Below the pieces are notes generated by a model, which was not told where the DNA came from, searched no databases, and saw only the letters and a list, made by a program, of their open reading frames with translations. Below, piece after piece: positions 59,511-64,000 of a DNA stretch of 64,000 nucleotides. The translations under genes and the position numbers were made by a program. Within the stretch, counting starts at the first letter, position 1; every line of letters starts with the position of its first letter. Source of the DNA: Dorea_D hominis (GTDB taxonomy: Bacteria > Bacillota > Clostridia > Lachnospirales > Lachnospiraceae); the NCBI RefSeq assembly GCF_014287705.1, contig NZ_JACOOY010000001.1, positions 1 through 64,000 on the forward strand, given 5' to 3'.

Positions 59511-59528
59511 GAGCTTCTTCCCCCTGAT

Positions 59529-60230
59529 TTATTTTATCATATAGCGAATCAGACATAGAATCAGCAAATGCACCGGATAAAATATATAGAAAAACCACCG
59601 GTTCCACTTTCTGAACTTTGTCATCTGATTTCCATTATAATAGCACAAAAGTATAATCCCGGACAAGGCGATTCCAAGTCCGTTTCCGCAGGCGAGGCAT
59701 GCCGCTTTAAAAATTCCATGCGCACTTATATAGGTACTGAAATTTAAAATCATAAATAAAATTATCACGATCACATAACTCTTTGCAAGCTCTTTTTTCC
59801 TACCACGATAACGGACAAATAAATACACGCCAAGTGGCGCAATTAATTTCCAACAACAAAAGAAACTGGTTGCAAAAATCAGAACCAGAGAAATCCTGTG
59901 TTCCCACTCTGCCATCGGGCGTTCTATAAGCTCCGGAACCGCCAGGCATAAAAGCAATGTAAACAGCATATTTAACTGTCCATCCCGAAACGCCATACTA
60001 TATGGAATCTGCGAAAGGACTGCAAAAACAAGTAATCTTCCTGCATAATTTTTCCGGCTTCTCGTGTAATAATACCCTTCCACAAGAAAATAGCACATGG
60101 TCATTGCTGCAAAATATCCGATGTCGCTTAAGCTCTCATATAAAAAATTGCCCGGTGTCAAGAACATCCGGGCAATATGATTGCAAACCATTGTCAGAAT
60201 TGCAATGTATTTACATGTATCACGGTTCAT
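59529..60230 (-). CDS. TraX family membrane protein
   Basis: This 233-residue protein has about seven to eight membrane segments and the TraX-like features IAILTMVCNHIARMFL (residues 9-24), SDIGYFAAMTMCYFLVEGYYYTR (from about 35) and FYIFYPVHLLILCLIRY near the end. TraX of the F plasmid acetylates pilin, but chromosomal relatives in Firmicutes are common and unassigned; acyltransferase-3-like activity is plausible. Its start shares a base with the gpmI stop (TAATG), so it is coupled to glycolysis genes, with no conjugation genes nearby. Confidence 0.88.
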   Translation of the reverse strand: MNRDTCKYIAILTMVCNHIARMFLTPGNFLYESLSDIGYFAAMTMCYFLVEGYYYTRSRKNYAGRLLVFAVLSQIPYSMAFRDGQLNMLFTLLLCLAVPELIERPMAEWEHRISLVLIFATSFFCCWKLIAPLGVYLFVRYRGRKKELAKSYVIVIILFMILNFSTYISAHGIFKAACLACGNGLGIALSGIILLCYYNGNQMTKFRKWNRWFFYIFYPVHLLILCLIRYMIK

Positions 60231-61768
60231 TATTTCACCAGTAAAGAAGCGCCATTCATCTCTTTTGGCTGCTCCATACCCATTAATTCGATCAGTGTTG
60301 GAGCGATATCAGCCAGGCATCCACCTTCTCTTAATTTGTAAGCCGGATCAGCATTTACAAGGATAAACGGTACCGGGTTTGTTGTGTGGGCGGTAAATGG
60401 TTCTCCTGTCTCATAATCAATGAGCTGTTCTGCATTTCCGTGATCAGCACAGATGAACATCTGTCCGTTAACTTCTTTCAAAGCTTCCACCGCCTTGCCA
60501 ACACACTCATCAACTGCTTCCACTGCCTTAATCGCAGCTTCCTGTACTCCGGTATGTCCTACCATATCCGGATTTGCAAAGTTGATGATGATAACATCAT
60601 ACTTATCAGATTTGATCGCAGTTGTTAATTTGTCGCATACTTCGTATGCACTCATCTCCGGTTTCAGATCATAAGTTGCTACTTTTGGAGATTTAACGAG
60701 AATTCTGTCTTCGCCCTCATTCGGTTCTTCCACTCCGCCATTGAAAAAGAATGTTACATGTGCATATTTCTCTGTCTCTGCAATACGTGCCTGTTTCAGA
60801 CCGTGTGCAGCCAGATACTCACCGAATGTATTTGTAATCTCTTCTTTGACAAATGCAACCAGTTTATTTTCGATCGTAACATCATATTCTGTAAAGCATA
60901 CAAATGTTGTTTTTACTCTGTCGCCTCTCTCAAATCCGTCAAATGCGTCATCACAGAAAGTTCTTGTGATCTCTCTTGCACGATCCGGACGGAAGTTAAA
61001 GAAAATAACAGAATCATCATTTTTAATCGTTGCAACCGGTTTCCCGTCTTCAACAACAACGGTCGGCAGAACAAATTCATCTGTTGTATCTTTGTCGTAA
61101 GAAGCCTTGATTCCTTCCGGTCCGCTTACTGCCTGCTCGCCTTCACCGCAGACAAGTGCACGGTATGCTTTCTCGACACGATCCCAGCGGTTATCACGAT
61201 CCATAGCATAGTAACGTCCCATAACCGATGCAACTTTACCTACACCGATTTCTTTCATCTTAGCTTCCAGTTCTTCTACATATTCTTTACCGGATGCCGG
61301 TGGTGTGTCACGTCCATCCAGGAAGCAGTGTACATATACTTTCTCGATGCCCTGTCTCTTTGCCAGTTCCAGAAGTCCGTAAATATGTGAATTATGACTG
61401 TGTACTCCACCATCAGATACCAGTCCGAAAAGATGCAGTGCGCTGCCATTATTCTTCACATTCTCGCACGCAGCAAGAAGCGCTTTATTTTCAAAGAAGT
61501 CTCCATCCTGGATTGCTTTTGTGATCTTTGTCAGATCCTGATATACGATTCTTCCGGCTCCCATATTCAGATGTCCGACTTCTGAGTTACCCATCTGTCC
61601 ATCCGGAAGACCTACTGCCATTCCGCTTGCATTTCCTTTTACAAAAGGATATTCTGCCATTAATTTATCCATAACCGGTGTGGCTGCCTGCGCGACTGCA
61701 TTACCGTTTGTATTCTCATTTAATCCATAACCATCCAAAATCATTAAAACTGTTGGTTTTTTACTCAT
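60230..61768 (-). CDS. gpmI: 2,3-bisphosphoglycerate-independent phosphoglycerate mutase
   Basis: GpmI interconverts 3- and 2-phosphoglycerate with two Mn2+ ions. The 512-residue protein has VLMILDGYGLN (metal Asp, residues 8-18), the catalytic-serine stretch GQMGNSEVGHLNMGAGR (about residues 58-74), VHCFLDGRDTPP, NFRPDRAREITR, and the C-terminal FICADHGNAEQ and FTAHTTNPVPFIL metal motifs. ATG 61768 is chosen; the open frame reaches 61801, inside a terminator. An AAGGAG lies about 16 bp upstream. Confidence 0.97.
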   Translation of the reverse strand: MSKKPTVLMILDGYGLNENTNGNAVAQAATPVMDKLMAEYPFVKGNASGMAVGLPDGQMGNSEVGHLNMGAGRIVYQDLTKITKAIQDGDFFENKALLAACENVKNNGSALHLFGLVSDGGVHSHNSHIYGLLELAKRQGIEKVYVHCFLDGRDTPPASGKEYVEELEAKMKEIGVGKVASVMGRYYAMDRDNRWDRVEKAYRALVCGEGEQAVSGPEGIKASYDKDTTDEFVLPTVVVEDGKPVATIKNDDSVIFFNFRPDRAREITRTFCDDAFDGFERGDRVKTTFVCFTEYDVTIENKLVAFVKEEITNTFGEYLAAHGLKQARIAETEKYAHVTFFFNGGVEEPNEGEDRILVKSPKVATYDLKPEMSAYEVCDKLTTAIKSDKYDVIIINFANPDMVGHTGVQEAAIKAVEAVDECVGKAVEALKEVNGQMFICADHGNAEQLIDYETGEPFTAHTTNPVPFILVNADPAYKLREGGCLADIAPTLIELMGMEQPKEMNGASLLVK

Positions 61769-61802
61769 AAAATATTGTATCTCCTTTCTCGTTTTTTGCA
61801 AT

Positions 61803-61843
61803 TAAAAACTGCTTCGATTCCTGCATACAGAAATCGAAGCAGT
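61803..61843 (-). terminator. Terminator/attenuator between tpiA and gpmI
   Basis: ACTGCTTCGATT (61808-61819) pairs perfectly with AATCGAAGCAGT (61832-61843), followed on the minus strand by TTTTAATTG. It should reduce read-through from gap-pgk-tpiA into gpmI. Confidence 0.8.
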
Positions 61844-61854
61844 CAAAATACTTA

Positions 61855-62604
61855 TTATTTGTAATTTACAATCTTGCCAAAGTCAGCTTTCAGGGAAGCT
61901 CCACCGACAAGACCACCGTCGATATCTGCCTGTGCAAATAATTCAGCAGCATTTCCTGCATTTACAGATCCACCATACTGGATGCGGATTGCTTCTGCTG
62001 TTGCCTCGTCATATACTTCAGCGATGCATGCACGGATTCCTGCGCATACTTCTTCAGCCTGCTCTGTTGTAGCTGTCTTACCTGTTCCGATTGCCCAGAT
62101 TGGCTCATAAGCGATAACTGCTGTCTTAGCCTGATCTGCTGTAACATTCTGGAATCCGACTTTAACCTGCTGGCGAATGAAATCCATTGTTACACCCTGT
62201 TCTCTCTGCTCAAGCGTCTCTCCACAACACATGATCGGTGTAAGACCATGTTCAAATGCTTTGAGGACTTTTTTATTAACAGTCTCATTTGTCTCTGCGA
62301 AATATTCTCTTCTCTCAGAGTGGCCGAGAACAACATATTTAACACCAGCGTCTGTGAGCATTGCCGGAGAGATTTCTCCTGTGTAAGCTCCGCTTTCTTC
62401 AAAATACATATTCTCTGCTCCGACTTCAATGTTGCTTCCTTTACATGCTTCTACAACCGGAATGATATCAATTGCAGGTACGCAGAATACAACATCTACT
62501 TCTTCGTTAGCAACTAATGGTTTTAATTCTTCAACCAAAGCAACTGCTTCACTTGGAGTTTTGTTCATTTTCCAGTTTCCTGCTACAATTTTCTTTCTAG
62601 CCAT
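61855..62604 (-). CDS. tpiA: Triosephosphate isomerase
   Basis: TpiA interconverts DHAP and glyceraldehyde 3-phosphate. The 249-residue barrel has VAGNWKMNKTPSEA (catalytic Lys near residue 13), VVLGHSERREYFAE (catalytic His near 96), VIAYEPIWAIGTGKTA (catalytic Glu near 168) and IRIQYGGSVNAGNA. It is of normal length, 34 bp after pgk. Confidence 0.98.
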   Translation of the reverse strand: MARKKIVAGNWKMNKTPSEAVALVEELKPLVANEEVDVVFCVPAIDIIPVVEACKGSNIEVGAENMYFEESGAYTGEISPAMLTDAGVKYVVLGHSERREYFAETNETVNKKVLKAFEHGLTPIMCCGETLEQREQGVTMDFIRQQVKVGFQNVTADQAKTAVIAYEPIWAIGTGKTATTEQAEEVCAGIRACIAEVYDEATAEAIRIQYGGSVNAGNAAELFAQADIDGGLVGGASLKADFGKIVNYK

Positions 62605-62638
62605 TTTTATCTCTCCCTAATTTTATATTTGTAAGTCT

Positions 62639-63832
62639 TTACTTATCATTTGCAGCTGCAACACCCGGCAGTTCCTTTCCTTCCAGGAACTCTAAGGATG
62701 CACCGCCACCAGTAGAGATATGAGTCATCTTATCACCGTATCCAAGCTGGTTAACAGCTGCTGCAGAATCGCCGCCGCCGATAATTGTAGTAGCTTCTGT
62801 ATCAGCAAGCGCTTTTGCTACTGCTTCTGTTCCTTTTGCAAAGTTCGGCATCTCGAAACATCCCATTGGTCCGTTCCATACAACTGTCTTTGCGTCTTTT
62901 ACTGCATCACAGAAAATCTTGATCGTTTCTGGTCCGATGTCAAGTCCTTCCCATCCGTCCGGAATCTCGCCACGTTTTACAACTTTGATATTTGCATCGT
63001 TAGAGAAATCATCTGCGATTACGTTATCTACAGGAAGAAGAAGTTTTACACCTTTTTCTTCTGCTTTCTTTTTCATGTCCAGTGCATACTGGCAGTAATC
63101 TTCTTCCAGAAGGGACTTACCAACTGTACCACCTTCTGCTTTTGCAAATGTATAAGACATTCCACCACCAATGATCAGTGTGTCAACTTTGTCAAGCAGG
63201 TTGTTGATTACAGAAATCTTGCTGGATACTTTGGCTCCTCCAAGGATCGCAACAAACGGTCTTGTCGGATTGTTTACTGCATTTCCGAGGAAATCGATCT
63301 CTTTCTGCATAAGATATCCTACAACTGCTGTATCCACATATTTTGTAACACCCACATTGGAACAGTGCGCACGATGTGCTGTACCAAATGCATCATTTAC
63401 AAATACATCGCAAAGAGAAGCGAGTTCTTTGCTGAATGCATCCCCGTTCTTTGTCTCTTCTGCTCTGTAACGGGTATTCTCAAGAAGAATAACATCTCCG
63501 TCTTTCATTGCAGCTACTGCTGCTTTTGCATTCTCGCCTACGACTTCTCTGTCTGCTGCAAATTTAACTTCCTGTCCGAGCAGTTCTGATAAGCGTACTG
63601 CAACCGGTGCCAGAGACAGCTCCGGTACTGGCTCTCCCTTCGGCTTTCCAAGGTGAGAACAAAGAATAACCTTACCTCCGTCTGCAATCAGCTTCTTGAT
63701 TGTTGGAAGAGCTGCTACAAGACGATTCTCATCTGTGATCTTACCATCGATAAGCGGTACGTTAAAATCGCATCTTACGAGTACCTTTTTTCCTTTTACG
63801 TTGATGTCATCAACTGATTTTTTGTTAAGCAT
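62639..63832 (-). CDS. pgk: Phosphoglycerate kinase
   Basis: Pgk makes ATP and 3-phosphoglycerate from 1,3-bisphosphoglycerate. The 397-residue two-domain protein has KKVLVRCDFNVPL (residues 15-27), ILCSHLGKPKG, LENTRYRAEE, NDAFGTAHRAHCS, FVAILGGAKVSSK, VVWNGPMGCFE and TTIIGGGDSAAAV. It lies just after the gap terminator. Confidence 0.98.
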   Translation of the reverse strand: MLNKKSVDDINVKGKKVLVRCDFNVPLIDGKITDENRLVAALPTIKKLIADGGKVILCSHLGKPKGEPVPELSLAPVAVRLSELLGQEVKFAADREVVGENAKAAVAAMKDGDVILLENTRYRAEETKNGDAFSKELASLCDVFVNDAFGTAHRAHCSNVGVTKYVDTAVVGYLMQKEIDFLGNAVNNPTRPFVAILGGAKVSSKISVINNLLDKVDTLIIGGGMSYTFAKAEGGTVGKSLLEEDYCQYALDMKKKAEEKGVKLLLPVDNVIADDFSNDANIKVVKRGEIPDGWEGLDIGPETIKIFCDAVKDAKTVVWNGPMGCFEMPNFAKGTEAVAKALADTEATTIIGGGDSAAAVNQLGYGDKMTHISTGGGASLEFLEGKELPGVAAANDK

Positions 63833-63853
63833 ATCGTTTACCTCCTAATATTC

Positions 63854-63893
63854 AAAAAAAGAGGCCCGGTCCAATAAGACCGGACCCTTTTTT
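63854..63893 (-). terminator. Terminator/attenuator between gap and pgk
   Basis: A GC-rich stem (GGCCCGGTCC region against GGACC/GACCGG) is flanked by A- and T-runs. On the minus strand it ends in TTTTTTTG about 10 bp after the gap stop and 22 bp before the pgk start. It probably sets the gap:pgk ratio. Confidence 0.75.
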
Positions 63894-63902
63894 GAGTCAT
63901 AA

Positions 63903-64000
63903 TTAAGCTAATTCAGAGAAGTATTTGATTGTTCTTACCATCTGGCTTGTGTAAGAATTCTCATTGTCATACCAAGATACAACCTGAACTTCTGTTGTTC
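63903..64000 (-). CDS. gap: Glyceraldehyde-3-phosphate dehydrogenase, C-terminal end (partial)
   Basis: The window ends inside this gene. The last 31 or so residues read EVQVVSWYDNENSYTSQMV and then RTIKYFSELA before TAA, the conserved C-terminus of phosphorylating GapA (WYDNExxYxxQMV). It is the upstream member of the glycolytic cluster; its start and promoter lie beyond position 64000. Confidence 0.95.
   Translation of the reverse strand, partial: TTEVQVVSWYDNENSYTSQMVRTIKYFSELA

Noticed and set aside
59529..60230. TraX-like gene as a sign of a conjugative element
   Set aside because: No relaxase, coupling protein, type IV secretion or integrase genes are nearby, and the gene is coupled to gpmI.
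62720..63589. 289-residue plus-strand frame opposite pgk
   Set aside because: Long antisense frame within a highly conserved gene; the Cys/Phe-rich translation is typical of reverse reading of biased codons.

Overview
The window reads as chromosomal DNA from an anaerobic, endospore-forming Firmicute of the Lachnospiraceae type (Blautia/Dorea/Mediterraneibacter-like; the genus cannot be fixed from sequence alone). Signs are an alpha/beta small acid-soluble spore protein, GerW and a YlbJ-like protein, two-subunit iron-sulfur fumarase, a stand-alone biotin synthase of the kind found in obligate anaerobes, a giant acyl-CoA dehydratase activase-like ATPase, HisZ-dependent short HisG, and AGGAGG-type ribosome binding sites. 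Base composition is moderate, roughly low-to-mid 40s % GC by eye. Nearly all genes lie on the minus strand. The plus-strand exceptions are the ylbJ-like gene, apbE, tRNA-Leu and the 1414-residue activase.

Layout. 1-320: a perfect 37-bp inverted repeat, then a terminator. 320-4940: two half-size ChrA transporters, BioB, a dicarboxylate/amino-acid:cation symporter, an RmlD-like reductase and a small membrane protein. 5015-10240: a histidine operon (hisZ-hisG-hisD-hisB-hisIE) behind a strong promoter with an operator-like palindrome; its last gene carries a degenerate HisF-like domain fused to HisIE. 10261-17350: RecU, two pseudouridine synthases, an rRNA m5C methyltransferase, a YgiQ radical SAM protein and an SDR enzyme. 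17478-23050: an M23 peptidase, PepD, YlbJ-like, RsmD-CoaD-coiled-coil operon and SASP. 23137-29800: RecG, FakA-like kinase, Asp23 protein, L28, GerW and DUF2953. 29819-35534: a transpeptidase/SEDS pair, a U32 protease-like protein and ZapA. 35634-39294: RuvB, RuvA, then Gx-transporter and NusG-II genes divergent from the flavin transferase ApbE. 39467-44830: DegV, a deletion-fused pseudogene, YycJ-like hydrolase, CoaE and PolA. 44891-51683: DUF1275, fumarase, a radical SAM protein, tRNA-Leu, a lipoprotein, LysA and a TrmB-type regulator. 51934-58771: pyruvate kinase, a rhomboid-like zinc-ribbon protein and the activase. 58866-64000: a glycolytic operon (gap-pgk-tpiA-gpmI) trailing into TraX-like and HAD genes.

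Most of the window is conserved core: lower glycolysis, histidine synthesis, CoA synthesis (CoaD, CoaE), rRNA modification, recombination repair (RecU, RecG, RuvAB, PolA) and cell-wall synthesis/division. There are no complete mobile elements, CRISPR arrays or defence islands. The most interesting material is a flavinylation/electron-transfer-like module with symmetric divergent promoters, the HisF-like/HisIE fusion, the double activase, a long ftsW/PBP reading-frame overlap, a deletion that fused two neighbouring genes, two unlisted small ORFs, and two structured intergenic elements.
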